Shown here in pieces: positions 1 through 8,796 of a stretch of 64,000 nucleotides of DNA. The position numbers and the translations under genes were made by a program. A model generated the notes under the pieces. That model searched no databases and was not told the origin of the DNA. It was given only the letters and a program-made list of their open reading frames with translations. Within the stretch, counting starts at the first letter, position 1; every line of letters begins with the position of its first letter. This stretch comes from Pedobacter cryoconitis (GTDB lineage: Bacteria > Bacteroidota > Bacteroidia > Sphingobacteriales > Sphingobacteriaceae): the NCBI RefSeq assembly GCF_014200595.1, contig NZ_JACHCG010000001.1, forward strand, positions 2,542,001 to 2,606,000, written 5' to 3'.

Positions 1-727
1 CCAATTTAAAATTTGGGCTGTGATCAAGTAATTGATAAAAAAGATTACCATTATTATCCTTGTCAAAGGTTCCATTGTAACGTGCAAGTGTTCTGATCGC
101 ATCAACAGCAGTTAAAGACGAACCTTTAATCGCAACCGGATGATCAAGTTTTACAGCCAGTTTAACTGGTGGGTATGGTGAATCAAAATAGCCTGGAACT
201 TTACCTTCATATTTTTTTGGCCAGTTATGCCCCGTGCAAATGATAACGTGATCAAATTTGAATTGTTCCTTATCATTTATCTCTACAACTACCGTCTCCT
301 GATCCGGATAATCGATAATATCTGTGACTGTACTATTATAAAATATCTGATATTCTATGCCATTCTCACTTGCCATCTTTCGTAAAAGATCAAACTGAGA
401 AGTCAAGTACTGACCGAAAAGCAGCCGCGGAAGAACTTTATATTCATTGAAACGTAAGGGATCAATATGAAATTTGTCGAGCGTATCTTTTGGAACAGAT
501 TTAATCCAGTCTGCAAGTGAAGTGACTAATAATGGAATCTCATTACTTGATACATTTGTAATATGCTCGTCTAACGCCCCTTCAGTACTATAAGGCATCC
601 CCGCTCCTAATTTGTTCTTCCGCTCAAATATATTAATTACTATATCTGTTCTGCCCGATTCTATCAATCGTTTGAACATGAATAAACCGCTCGGGCCACC
701 GCCGAGAATACCAATTCGTTTTTCCAA
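1..727 (-). CDS. FAD/NAD(P)-binding protein (partial, cut by window edge)
   Basis: The reverse strand reads as one open frame from a TTG at 727 to the window edge, giving about 242 N-terminal residues. It opens with a Rossmann dinucleotide motif (RIGILGGGPSGL), followed by an acidic-ended strand (NIFERK) and a later ICTGHNWP segment. This fits the NAD_binding_9 type of FAD-NAD(P)-binding proteins (YdhS/HI0933-like), which are predicted flavin oxidoreductases of unknown substrate. No ATG lies in frame before a stop, so TTG is the only plausible start. The C-terminus is outside the window. The family call is fairly secure; the reaction is unknown. Confidence 0.7.
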   Translation of the reverse strand, partial: MEKRIGILGGGPSGLFMFKRLIESGRTDIVINIFERKNKLGAGMPYSTEGALDEHITNVSSNEIPLLVTSLADWIKSVPKDTLDKFHIDPLRFNEYKVLPRLLFGQYLTSQFDLLRKMASENGIEYQIFYNSTVTDIIDYPDQETVVVEINDKEQFKFDHVIICTGHNWPKKYEGKVPGYFDSPYPPVKLAVKLDHPVAIKGSSLTAVDAIRTLARYNGTFDKDNNGNLFYQLLDHSPNFKL

Positions 728-1014
728 TTTTTGAAGGCTTAAATAAAGAATATAGCATCAACACCGTTGGCGATTAAATGTTTTATCAGAACCTATTTTA
801 AAGAAATATGAGCCGGATAACAGGATTTTCACAAATCTTTAATTGTTAACATAATTCCTGATCTTTCTTGACATCACTCTTCCGGTCACACCACTAATTA
901 CTATATCCAATTAAAAGAATCAATTTATCTCTTTTGTAGCATTATTAGCTATTCTTATCTAATGCAAAAGAAAGAATGACAACCTCCTCCCCCTGCTCAA
1001 CATCCCAATAGTAG

Positions 1015-1314
1015 TAAGTATCAGCGGATCGTTAACAAACTGATGGAAGCCGGTGTTGCGGGTGTAAGTTTAACTGTCATCTCGCCAGAAGGCACATGGA
1101 ATGGTGTTGGCGGCATGGCCGATATCCAAAACAAAATACCGATGTCACCTAACAATACTTTGCGTATTGGCAGTATGACAAAAATGGTAAAGCGTTTTAT
1201 TTTCCAAATCAAAAAGTGACACTAGTCATCCTGACAAATTATCGTTCTGGCGACCCGAATTCGCAGGTGAAGAAAATACTGAATGCGAAAGAAACATTCA
1301 ATCTATTGTTTTAA
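1015..1314 (+). pseudogene. Serine hydrolase / beta-lactamase-family remnant
   Basis: The forward strand encodes an N-terminal piece of a class C beta-lactamase-like serine hydrolase (RIVNKLMEAGVAGVSL, then TLRIGSMTKM with the catalytic S-x-T-K equivalent SMTK). Directly after it, in another frame, comes what looks like the C-terminus of the same family (FPNQKVTLVILTNYRSG to a TAA at 1312-1314). The whole middle, including the Y-x-N box, is missing, and stops lie just upstream of the first fragment. It is therefore read as a gene with a large internal deletion and a lost signal peptide. It is not expected to make an active enzyme. Confidence 0.72.
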
Positions 1315-1429
1315 CCTTTACAACCCTGGCCCCCACTCAAAGGACTTACTGGCCCCCTTTAGCTATCACACACCTGGCTAACTTTGCTAACACACTCCAA
1401 TAATAGAGTTTTATTATAAATCATTAGCT

Positions 1430-1849
1430 ATGAAAAAGGTCACATTAATAACTTTACTATTATGCGCAGTATTTATTACAGTACATGCGCAACAAATCTC
1501 AAAAGCCATAAACGTTACTAAAACGCCGCCTAAGGTAATTTTCAAACAATTGATCAATACAGAGGATCTAAAAAACCAGGAAGTCACGGTAGTAGTCGTA
1601 ACAATTGCTCCGGGAGAGGTTTCAAGCCCGCATATACATCCGATCCCTACAGTTGGTTATGTATTGGAAGGAGAAGTAGAAATGAATTTTAATGGTAAAA
1701 CCCATCGTTTTAAAAAAGGGGAAGCTTTCTATGAAGTTCCCAATGAAACGCATAAAGGAACAAAAAACCTGAGTGCAACAAAAGATGCCAAACTACTGGT
1801 ATATTTTATCGGCACTAAAGGAAAACCATTTATAGCACCCGCCCGTTAA
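1430..1849 (+). CDS. Secreted cupin-domain protein
   Basis: A 139-residue protein with a clear signal peptide (hydrophobic run to about residue 20, ending VHAQ) and one small cupin barrel. The metal-site pattern is visible as SSPHIHP near residue 65 followed by EGEVEMNF, and a second histidine motif PNETHKG near 108. Small single-domain cupins of this kind are periplasmic metal-binding proteins of unknown substrate. A TAACTTTG box about 50 bases upstream could be the -7 element. It stands alone between the broken hydrolase and the convergent MocR gene. Confidence 0.75.
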   Translation: MKKVTLITLLLCAVFITVHAQQISKAINVTKTPPKVIFKQLINTEDLKNQEVTVVVVTIAPGEVSSPHIHPIPTVGYVLEGEVEMNFNGKTHRFKKGEAFYEVPNETHKGTKNLSATKDAKLLVYFIGTKGKPFIAPAR

Positions 1850-1872
1850 TAATGGCAGCGGCCAAATTATTT

Positions 1873-3327
1873 TTATCTGGTAATCTGTGCAAGGATATTA
1901 ACCGCTCCTTCCATCTCCTGCTCAGTTAAAGACGCAAATCCAAAACGCAGGCTGTTGTCATTGAGATCGCCTGCTTTTTGAAAAGTTGTCCCAATCAATA
2001 AGAGGCCATTGTGCGCAGCATCAGCAAGCACCTTTCTAACCGGATATTTAGCTTTAAACCGAAGCCAGATAGCCATGCCTCCTTGTGGTTTAGTAAATTC
2101 TACAGCATGGCTTAGTTTTCTGGTTAACAAATCACAAATCAGATCGCATCGCTGTGCATACAATTTGTTAGATTTACTGATATGCCGGGTCAGGTCGCCA
2201 TTGATGATCATCTGCGCAAGCATATATTCCATAAAAGTATCGCCCCTGAGGTCAATAAGCCGCCGCAAGTAAATGGCTTTCTTTACAATATCAGGGGCTG
2301 CGATCAAATATCCGACTCTTACAGAGGGTGCAATTAATTTAGTAAACGATCCGATATAAATAATTTTGCCATTGTGGCTGGCACTAGCCAGGGGAAGTAT
2401 GGGGCTCTTCTTATAATGAAAGTCATAATCGTAGTCGTCCTCTATAACAAAGAAATCATATTGTTCAATCAATTCGAGTAATCTCAGTCTTCGGTTAGCG
2501 GACATCGTTACTGTGGTTGGGTGATGGTGATGCGGAACAATATATAAAAGCTTAACAGCCTGTTTTTGTAGAACAATTTCTAAATGATCCACATCAATTC
2601 CGTCCTGGTCTACAGGAATGGTAATGATATTCGCTCCGGTATTGGCCATGATCTCTGTGGCAAATAAATAATTAGGATCACTAACAACCACGTTATCTCC
2701 GGGTTTCAAAAGTACCGTTGCAGCAATATAAATAGCCATTTGCGCACCACGCGTAATTAAAATATCTGTTTTACTAATATTAAGTCCACGTGTTTGGTTC
2801 AGAAAAACGCTCGTTGATTCCCTAAGCAGCTCTAAGCCACCTTCATCACGCATGGCCATCAGCCGTTTTATTATTTTGCTGCGCTCCGGATCCCGGTATA
2901 ACTCACCTATTTCTTTAAATGGAGCTAACTCAGCGTCCGGAAAACCGTCGTTAACTACAATATCTTCAGTGGTTAACGTTCTTACTTCAGGAATCGCATG
3001 GCTTACCTTGCTTTCAGATGCAGCTGGAATAAAATGATTTTTAGGCTGAAATGATCTTGGTTTGATAACAGGCAACACAGGAATTACCCTATAACCTTTT
3101 CTGGGTATGGCTTCGATCCATTCCTGAGATAAAAGTTCTTCATAAGCATTGACCACTGTCTTTCTGTTTACATTTAGCAACTCCGCCATTTGTCTGGTCC
3201 CAGGAAAATAGGTACCTGGCTGAATAGTCCCCTCTTGTATCAGGCTGATCAGCCTGCTGGTGATCTGCTTGTAAATAGGAAAGCGTTTATTTCTGTCAGG
3301 GATGATCAGGTTTTGGAAAGGCAGCAT
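1873..3327 (-). CDS. MocR/PdxR-type regulator (GntR-aminotransferase fusion)
   Basis: A protein of about 484 residues with an N-terminal GntR winged helix (YKQITSRLISLIQEG through ELLNVNRKTVVNAYEEL) and a C-terminal fold-type I aminotransferase domain. The PLP lysine is in GSFTKLIAPSVRVGYL, and DDYDYDF is also present. Such proteins bind DNA through the GntR domain and use PLP or a PLP-amine adduct as the signal. The ATG at 3327 is preferred to the upstream TTG because it follows a TATA-rich promoter-like stretch closely. It is divergent from doxX (123 bp apart), and the gap holds a pair of spaced repeats (3371-3400) that could be its operator. A paralogue lies at 24364-25812. Confidence 0.85.
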   Translation of the reverse strand: MLPFQNLIIPDRNKRFPIYKQITSRLISLIQEGTIQPGTYFPGTRQMAELLNVNRKTVVNAYEELLSQEWIEAIPRKGYRVIPVLPVIKPRSFQPKNHFIPAASESKVSHAIPEVRTLTTEDIVVNDGFPDAELAPFKEIGELYRDPERSKIIKRLMAMRDEGGLELLRESTSVFLNQTRGLNISKTDILITRGAQMAIYIAATVLLKPGDNVVVSDPNYLFATEIMANTGANIITIPVDQDGIDVDHLEIVLQKQAVKLLYIVPHHHHPTTVTMSANRRLRLLELIEQYDFFVIEDDYDYDFHYKKSPILPLASASHNGKIIYIGSFTKLIAPSVRVGYLIAAPDIVKKAIYLRRLIDLRGDTFMEYMLAQMIINGDLTRHISKSNKLYAQRCDLICDLLTRKLSHAVEFTKPQGGMAIWLRFKAKYPVRKVLADAAHNGLLLIGTTFQKAGDLNDNSLRFGFASLTEQEMEGAVNILAQITR

Positions 3328-3370
3328 ATATAAATAAAGATGATAAAAGTACAATTTTTTTAATTATTCA

Positions 3371-3400
3371 CTGGACCACCTCACTTCAATTGACTGGTCC
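3371..3400. promoter_or_regulatory. Candidate MocR operator (paired repeats, 23-bp period)
   Basis: CTGGACCA at 3371 and CTGGTCCC at 3394 start exactly 23 bp apart in the gap between the MocR gene and doxX. The pair also contains an inverted element GGACCA/TGGTCC. The second MocR gene of the window has a similar pair with the same 23-bp spacing. MocR regulators are known to bind spaced repeats; assigning this site to this protein is inference. Confidence 0.4.
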
Positions 3401-3450
3401 CCAAAAGTAAATTTGCCTGCTTTAACTTTGCTTTTAAAAAAAGATAAATC

Positions 3451-3897
3451 ATGAAAAATTCTTCAGGGCTTGCCCAATTATTTTTACGCCTCGCCCTTGG
3501 TCTTGGCTTTTTATTACCTGTTATGGACAGATTAGGTTGGTTGGGAGCTAACGGTTCGAGTGGTGTTTCCTGGGGTGATTGGAAACATTTTATTGATTAT
3601 TCTAATACTTTAATGCCCTTCCTGAACAGGCCATTTGCAAATATTATGGGATTGATCGCTACAGTTTCCGAGGCAGTGTTTGGTATCTTCCTGATCATTG
3701 GTTTAAAGATTAAATATATCTCTTTAGGTGCCGCAGCGTTGACACTTGGTTTTGGTTTATGCATGGCCATATTTGTAAGGATCGGCGCTCCTTTCGCCTA
3801 TCCTGTATTTGTTTTCACAGGAGCTGCTCTTGTACTCTCGGGAATTGGTCATTATAAATGGAGTATAGAGAATTTTACAACTGCTAAAAAAGCATAA
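3451..3897 (+). CDS. DoxX-family membrane protein
   Basis: A 148-residue integral membrane protein with four hydrophobic segments (about residues 8-25, 62-88, 92-112 and 117-136). The N-terminal LFLRLALGLGFLLPVMDRLG pattern is typical of DoxX/SURF4-like proteins. In this superfamily members act in redox or thiol-stress processes, but the role of stand-alone bacterial DoxX proteins is unclear. It is divergent from the MocR gene and followed by an NTF2-like gene 95 bp downstream, which may be co-transcribed. Confidence 0.75.
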   Translation: MKNSSGLAQLFLRLALGLGFLLPVMDRLGWLGANGSSGVSWGDWKHFIDYSNTLMPFLNRPFANIMGLIATVSEAVFGIFLIIGLKIKYISLGAAALTLGFGLCMAIFVRIGAPFAYPVFVFTGAALVLSGIGHYKWSIENFTTAKKA

Positions 3898-3992
3898 TTC
3901 ATTAAACTACTTTAATTTTTATTCAATTTTTCACCCGTTCCTTTGCTTAACGGAATGATTGAAATGGTTCAACATCATTAAACAAACAGTTT

Positions 3993-4358
3993 ATGCAAAC
4001 AATAGAAGAATCAATAGCTCAATATGGCAAAGCCTGGAGCACAAAAGGACTTGAAAACATAAAAATAGCTTTAAAAAATTGCTGGACGCCGGTAAGTACA
4101 TACGTTGATACACAAAACGATATGATTACGGGCATCGATGATCTTGCCGCTCATATTAACGAATTACATGAGCAAACTCCAGGAAATAAATTACAACAGC
4201 TTTCCAAGGTTGATCATCACCATAATAGTGGACGTTTTAGCTGGGAGTTTACGGGTCCGGATGGTAAAAAAATACCAGGCATGGATTTCCTGGAGTTCAA
4301 CGATCAAAATCAGATCAAAAGCATTGTAGGGTTTTTCGGCCCTTTTACTGATCTTTAA
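3993..4358 (+). CDS. NTF2/SnoaL-like small protein
   Basis: A 121-residue cytoplasmic protein with the SnoaL/NTF2 pattern: an N-terminal helix (IEESIAQYGKAWSTKG), a variable middle, then the strands GRFSWEFTGPDGK, GMDFLEFNDQNQIKSIVGFFGP. The cone-shaped fold binds small molecules and includes isomerases and many orphans. No catalytic assignment is possible. It lies downstream of doxX and ends before a strong hairpin terminator at 4372-4410. Confidence 0.65.
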   Translation: MQTIEESIAQYGKAWSTKGLENIKIALKNCWTPVSTYVDTQNDMITGIDDLAAHINELHEQTPGNKLQQLSKVDHHHNSGRFSWEFTGPDGKKIPGMDFLEFNDQNQIKSIVGFFGPFTDL

Positions 4359-4371
4359 AAATGTCTGTATG

Positions 4372-4410
4372 GAGGCCGGTCGTATTTAAACATGACCGGC
4401 CTCTTTTATT
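4372..4410 (+). terminator. Rho-independent terminator
   Basis: GAGGCCGGTC and GACCGGCCTC form a perfect 10-bp stem around a 12-base loop, followed by TTTTATTTATT. It closes the doxX/NTF2-like unit. Confidence 0.85.
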
Positions 4411-4442
4411 TATTAAATAAATTATCTTTGTAAGGCAATAAG

Positions 4443-5300
4443 ATGCCTAAAAAAAGCAACCATATCCCTGTGAATACACTACCTTCCGGAACAAGGGAAG
4501 GAATAATTATTTTCAGAACATCCTGTAATGGCCCCCCCGATGTCAAAGAAGTCGGGCGACCACACCGTGACAATGGTCATCTATTTATTCTACAGGAAAA
4601 GGGAACGACACATATTGAAATTGACTTTGAAAAACACAGCATAGAAGAATCATCTGTTATCTATATCAACCCCGATCAAATACATCATTTGATAGGTTTT
4701 GAAAATGCAACATTTACCAGCTGGATAATCACCAGTGAAAATCTACAGCAGGAAAACCTGAAATTACTGGCAGACCTCACCCCTGTAAGCGCTTTGATTT
4801 TAAACCAGGAGACACTCTCTATCATTTCAGCAACAGCTGCCCTTTGCATACAATTTTCTGAAAGGAAACACGAGAAGCTCTTTAATTCCATCCTGAAAGA
4901 AAGTTGTAACACCCTGGTCACTTTAGTTGCATCCCAGTATTTATCTGAAGCTAAAACCACAAATAACTATTCACGTTTCGAGGTGATTACCAAATCATTC
5001 AAATCTTCTTTAGCGCATCATTTTATGAAGATAAAAAGCCCAATGGCATATGCTCAACAGCTGAACATATCTACTCCGTATCTGAATGAATGCGTCAAAA
5101 CTGCAACCGGGCATCCTGTTTCTTATCACATACACCAGCGTATTATACTGGAAGCCAAACGCTTGCTTTACCACTCCAGTAAATCCATAAAAGAGATTGC
5201 CGGTGAACTCGGTTATGATGATTATTCTTATTTTACACGGCTATTTGTAAAAACCACAGGGATGACACCTTTAGCTTTTCGGACTAAAAACCTCGAATAG
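4443..5300 (+). CDS. AraC-family transcription regulator
   Basis: A 285-residue regulator with an N-terminal cupin-like sensor region (GHLFILQEKGTTHIEIDFEKHS) and a C-terminal pair of helix-turn-helix motifs (AQQLNISTPYLNECVK and IKEIAGELGYDDYSYFTRLF, ending MTPLAFR). A TATCTTTG box at 4423-4430 suggests a short leader. It lies directly upstream of, and on the same strand as, the TetX-like monooxygenase, so local control of that enzyme is plausible but not shown. Confidence 0.85.
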   Translation: MPKKSNHIPVNTLPSGTREGIIIFRTSCNGPPDVKEVGRPHRDNGHLFILQEKGTTHIEIDFEKHSIEESSVIYINPDQIHHLIGFENATFTSWIITSENLQQENLKLLADLTPVSALILNQETLSIISATAALCIQFSERKHEKLFNSILKESCNTLVTLVASQYLSEAKTTNNYSRFEVITKSFKSSLAHHFMKIKSPMAYAQQLNISTPYLNECVKTATGHPVSYHIHQRIILEAKRLLYHSSKSIKEIAGELGYDDYSYFTRLFVKTTGMTPLAFRTKNLE

Positions 5301-5379
5301 TCCTATACTCACTGCGTATCAGCATTGTTTCCACCTGGCATTGGCTGTTCCTTTGTATCAAATTAAGAAGGTTATAAAA

Positions 5380-6570
5380 ATGGAAGCATCAAAAACAATC
5401 AATCTATTACAAAATAAAGAAATAGCAATCGTAGGTGGTGGCCCGGGGGGCTTAACATTAGCCAGGCTTTTACAGCTCAAAGGGGCCAATGTGAAGGTTT
5501 ATGAACGGGATTGTGGCAAAGAAGCACGCATACAAGGTGCAATCGTTGATTTACACTTTGACTCCGGCTTGAAAGTTATGGAAGAAGCAGATTTGATGGA
5601 TGCTTTCAAAGCGAATTACATGCCTGGGGCTGACAAGTATCGCATGGTTGACAAAGATGTAAATGTACTCATAGATGAGCATAATCAAAGTTCCGATGCC
5701 GGTTTTGGTGACGAACATTTTAGACCAGAGATTGACAGAGGCGCGTTAAGAAATATGTTAATAGATGCGCTTCTTCCAGATACCGTTGCCTGGGATAGTC
5801 AGTTTGTAAGCATGGAGCTGGTAAATGAGAGCTGGGAACTTAAGTTCAAAAATGGCACAACAGCTACTGCGGATATTGTAATCGGAGCCGAAGGATACCG
5901 CTCAAAAATCCGTCCTTACCTAACAGACATTAAAGCACTGTATTCAGGGGCAACTATTATCCAGGGAGAGATAGATTATCCTGAAAAAGTTTGTCCTGAA
6001 ATTTATGCATTGGTTAATAAAGCCAATCTTATTGCAATGGATAACGGAAAAACTATTGCTGTGCAGCCAAGAGGTGATGGTGGCCTGACGTTTTATGCTT
6101 CATCTCTGTATCCTGAAGACTGGATCAAAAACAGTGGTATTGATTTTAGTGATAGTGAACAAGTATATGCTTACCTGGTTAAATATTATGAAGGTTGGAA
6201 CCCAATATTTTTCACACTCTTTGAAGCCTGTAAACATTTTGTTCCAAGACCACTGAACTATTTCCCTTTAGACCAAAATTGGGATACAAAACAAAACCTT
6301 ACACTGATTGGAGATGCAGCTCATTTGATGCCTCCATCAGGTGAAGGGGTTAATACGGCCATGATGGATGCTTTAGATTTAAGCGACTGTCTTACCAGTG
6401 GTGAATTTCAAAATGTACAAGCTGCCATTGCAGCCTATGAAAAGCGAATGCGGACAAGAGCTACCCTATTAGGGAAAGAGGCGCTCGAAGGGATAAAAGA
6501 TTTTGCTTCCCCTTCTGAGGAATCAATTAAGAAGCTTATTGAACAGTTTAGCCAGAATGCAAACCTGTAA
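5380..6570 (+). CDS. TetX-family FAD-dependent monooxygenase
   Basis: A 396-residue class A flavin monooxygenase. Visible motifs: the FAD-binding GxGxxG equivalent IAIVGGGPGGLTLARLLQ near residue 16; YERD; the segment REIDRGALR-like FRPEIDRGALRNML; and the second FAD motif LIGDAAHLMPPSGEGVN. Overall order and wording follow TetX-like proteins closely (QGAIVDLHFDSGLKVM, then ALDLSDCLTSGEF). TetX enzymes hydroxylate tetracyclines, but many environmental relatives act on other aromatics, so resistance activity is not claimed. The ATG at 5380 is preferred to a TTG at 5341. A regulator precedes it and a bidirectional terminator follows. Confidence 0.82.
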   Translation: MEASKTINLLQNKEIAIVGGGPGGLTLARLLQLKGANVKVYERDCGKEARIQGAIVDLHFDSGLKVMEEADLMDAFKANYMPGADKYRMVDKDVNVLIDEHNQSSDAGFGDEHFRPEIDRGALRNMLIDALLPDTVAWDSQFVSMELVNESWELKFKNGTTATADIVIGAEGYRSKIRPYLTDIKALYSGATIIQGEIDYPEKVCPEIYALVNKANLIAMDNGKTIAVQPRGDGGLTFYASSLYPEDWIKNSGIDFSDSEQVYAYLVKYYEGWNPIFFTLFEACKHFVPRPLNYFPLDQNWDTKQNLTLIGDAAHLMPPSGEGVNTAMMDALDLSDCLTSGEFQNVQAAIAAYEKRMRTRATLLGKEALEGIKDFASPSEESIKKLIEQFSQNANL

Positions 6571-6603
6571 AAATTTGAAACCTCTTTCAAGAACTTAGCC
6601 AAA

Positions 6604-6629
6604 AAAAGGGAGTTTTAAGGCTCCCTTTT
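6604..6629. terminator. Bidirectional terminator between convergent genes
   Basis: AAAAGGGAG / CTCCCTTTT form a perfect stem with an 8-base loop. A-rich and T-rich flanks allow termination in both directions, between the monooxygenase and the convergent propeller gene. Confidence 0.85.
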
Positions 6630-7679
6630 CTATAATTTTAATTTATAAATATAAAATGGCGCTTTGCCGCTATCTGGTTTACCGGTAAATGCCGTAGTCG
6701 TATTGAGTTGGTTAGTGGAGATATATAACCAGCCATCAGCCGCCAGGTACGCATTATCAGGCCATAACAGTTTTTCATTGTCCTGTATCACATGGCTTAG
6801 TTTGCCATTGGTATCCAGTTTGGTAATAGCATGCTCTTGCAAATTGGTAAAGTAATGATTACCTGCTGCATCAGTAAGTGCACCATCACTAAATGGTTTG
6901 TTACCGGCTTTGGTTATCGCATTACCGATAGTTTGATTATCCTTCCCTTCTCTGAAAAGCTTTGCAGGTACTTTATACCAGATGCTACCGTTCATGGCAC
7001 CAAAAAACAAAGTTTCTTTATCGGCAGATAATGTAATGGGGTCAATACCAACACGGGCAGGCTTGCCTCCAAAATAAACAACACTTCCGTCAATCACCAT
7101 ATCTTTATCTTCTGCCTGTAAAGATGGATGTCCGCTGAATCTCGTTGCTTTTTTTGTTTTAAGGTTAAGGGCAATGATACTTGGATTGGTAATATCTGCT
7201 AAATAAGCCCAGCCATGCTCTTCATCAATCGCTACATCTTGTGCAAAAGTTCCTTTAGGCGCGACATCAGCAGACAGTTCTATCTTTTCAACAACTTTGT
7301 TTTTACTGATATCGAAAGCCCAGAGCCTTGTTTTGACTAATTCCAGGCCCATATCTATTACCCACAGCTTATCATGCTTGTCAAAGATCAGCCCCAGCAT
7401 GGAATCAAATGTAGCGTTACTTGCTTTTTTATTATTTTTCTGATAACCGGCGTTTGGATAAGGAAGTGCTTTTCCATTTACAATTTCAACCAATTGTGTT
7501 TTTTGGCTTCCCAGCGGATGGATGGTTGCAAATACCCTTCCCCCGGCAGAAACAGCTACATCACCAGGGCGGACGTCCATAGCAGCTACAGTTTCCAGTT
7601 TGGCCTGATTTATTGCTTGTGCAGATAGCCTGTTGGCTATGAAAAATATCGTTGCAAAAAATATCAATTTTAGTTTCAT
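6630..7679 (-). CDS. Royal-jelly/Yellow-like (L-dopachrome tautomerase-related) secreted propeller
   Basis: A 349-residue exported protein with a signal peptide (hydrophobic residues 4-20, LSAQA cleavage) and the six-bladed propeller pattern of the major royal jelly protein family: KLWVIDMGL, TRLWAFDISKNKVVEKI, FAQDVAIDEEHGWAYLADI, GIDPITLSADKETLFFGAMNG, LLWPDNAYLAADGWLYIS. Bacterial members are usually annotated as L-dopachrome tautomerase-related or gluconolactonase-like, with no proven reaction. The AraC gene at 7842 is divergent from it. Confidence 0.75.
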   Translation of the reverse strand: MKLKLIFFATIFFIANRLSAQAINQAKLETVAAMDVRPGDVAVSAGGRVFATIHPLGSQKTQLVEIVNGKALPYPNAGYQKNNKKASNATFDSMLGLIFDKHDKLWVIDMGLELVKTRLWAFDISKNKVVEKIELSADVAPKGTFAQDVAIDEEHGWAYLADITNPSIIALNLKTKKATRFSGHPSLQAEDKDMVIDGSVVYFGGKPARVGIDPITLSADKETLFFGAMNGSIWYKVPAKLFREGKDNQTIGNAITKAGNKPFSDGALTDAAGNHYFTNLQEHAITKLDTNGKLSHVIQDNEKLLWPDNAYLAADGWLYISTNQLNTTTAFTGKPDSGKAPFYIYKLKL

Positions 7680-7841
7680 TTTTTCTATTTAATTAAGTTA
7701 AATTTTTTCTTCAGTGCAAATATCAACTGATTTACACCCATTAACCTGTATAATTAAGCTATATAATAGTACATTTCAGCTAAACCGCATTACTTCATTG
7801 TCACAAAACGTATATTTACAAATCATTAAACAGATACGCAG

Positions 7842-8696
7842 ATGAACAGAGAAGCACTATACGAGCCTTTTGAAATTGTATATAAGAAGCTGGATGAATG
7901 CCCTAAAGGTGAACACAAGCACTTATTTTTCGAACTTGTTTATGTTTTATCCGGTACAGGCAAACAGTGTATCAACGGCAATAAATTCAATTACCATGCA
8001 GACCACATGTTCCTGATCACACCGGATGATTGCCATTCTTTTGAGATTGAAACAACCACAGAATTTTTCTTTCTGCGGTTTGGCAATGTATACATCCGTT
8101 CACAGGACTTTCACACTGATGATATCAAAAGATTGGAATATATTCTGCAAAATGCGAGTCATCAGCCGGGTTGCATTCTCAAAAACATCTCAGATAAGCC
8201 TTTGGTTCGTACGCTGATTAGTGCGACAATGGCAGAATACGTCAACCGCGATCTTTACAACAAAGAATTGGTAACTAAAATGGTAGATACCATGATTGTA
8301 GTGGTTGCCAGGAATATAGCCAAGTATATGCCCAGTGCGATTAAGGAAGATGCAGAAGAAAAAGCGCTTGAACTTTTAAATTATATTCAAGCCAATATTT
8401 ACAGCCCGGAAAAGCTGAGAGCAGAAAGTTTAAGCAGTAAATTTGGTGTCTCAGAACATTATTTTGGCAAATATTTTAAGAAACACACCAATGAGACCTT
8501 ACAGCAATATATCGCCAATCTCAGGATCAGACTGGTAGAAGCACGGTTGCGTTTCAGTGATATGCGCATCAATGAAATAGCTGGTGAACTCGGTTTTACC
8601 GACGAAAGCCATCTGAACAAATTTTTCAAATCTCAGAAAGGAGTAAGTCCTAAAGCATTTAGAAATAAGATGAACGAAGCTCAGATTTCTAATTAA
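7842..8696 (+). CDS. AraC-family transcription regulator with cupin sensor domain
   Basis: A 284-residue protein. The N-terminal cupin is marked by HKHLFFELVYVLSGTG and ITPDDCHSFEI. The C-terminal AraC DNA-binding domain reads LSSKFGVSEHYFGKYFKKHT and INEIAGELGFTDESHLNKFF, ending SPKAFRNK. It is divergent from the royal-jelly-like gene and is a clear paralogue of the protein at 18824-19633 (same HxHxxxE cupin entry and FEIE motif). Its target is probably the neighbouring secreted propeller, by position only. Confidence 0.85.
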   Translation: MNREALYEPFEIVYKKLDECPKGEHKHLFFELVYVLSGTGKQCINGNKFNYHADHMFLITPDDCHSFEIETTTEFFFLRFGNVYIRSQDFHTDDIKRLEYILQNASHQPGCILKNISDKPLVRTLISATMAEYVNRDLYNKELVTKMVDTMIVVVARNIAKYMPSAIKEDAEEKALELLNYIQANIYSPEKLRAESLSSKFGVSEHYFGKYFKKHTNETLQQYIANLRIRLVEARLRFSDMRINEIAGELGFTDESHLNKFFKSQKGVSPKAFRNKMNEAQISN

Positions 8697-8796
8697 GGTA
8701 ATTTACCGTTTATGGAACAAAATATCAATTTCAAATATAAAAACAAATATTTATCTTTTCCGTTTTTATAACTAAGCCAATTTTTATTTCTAAATT

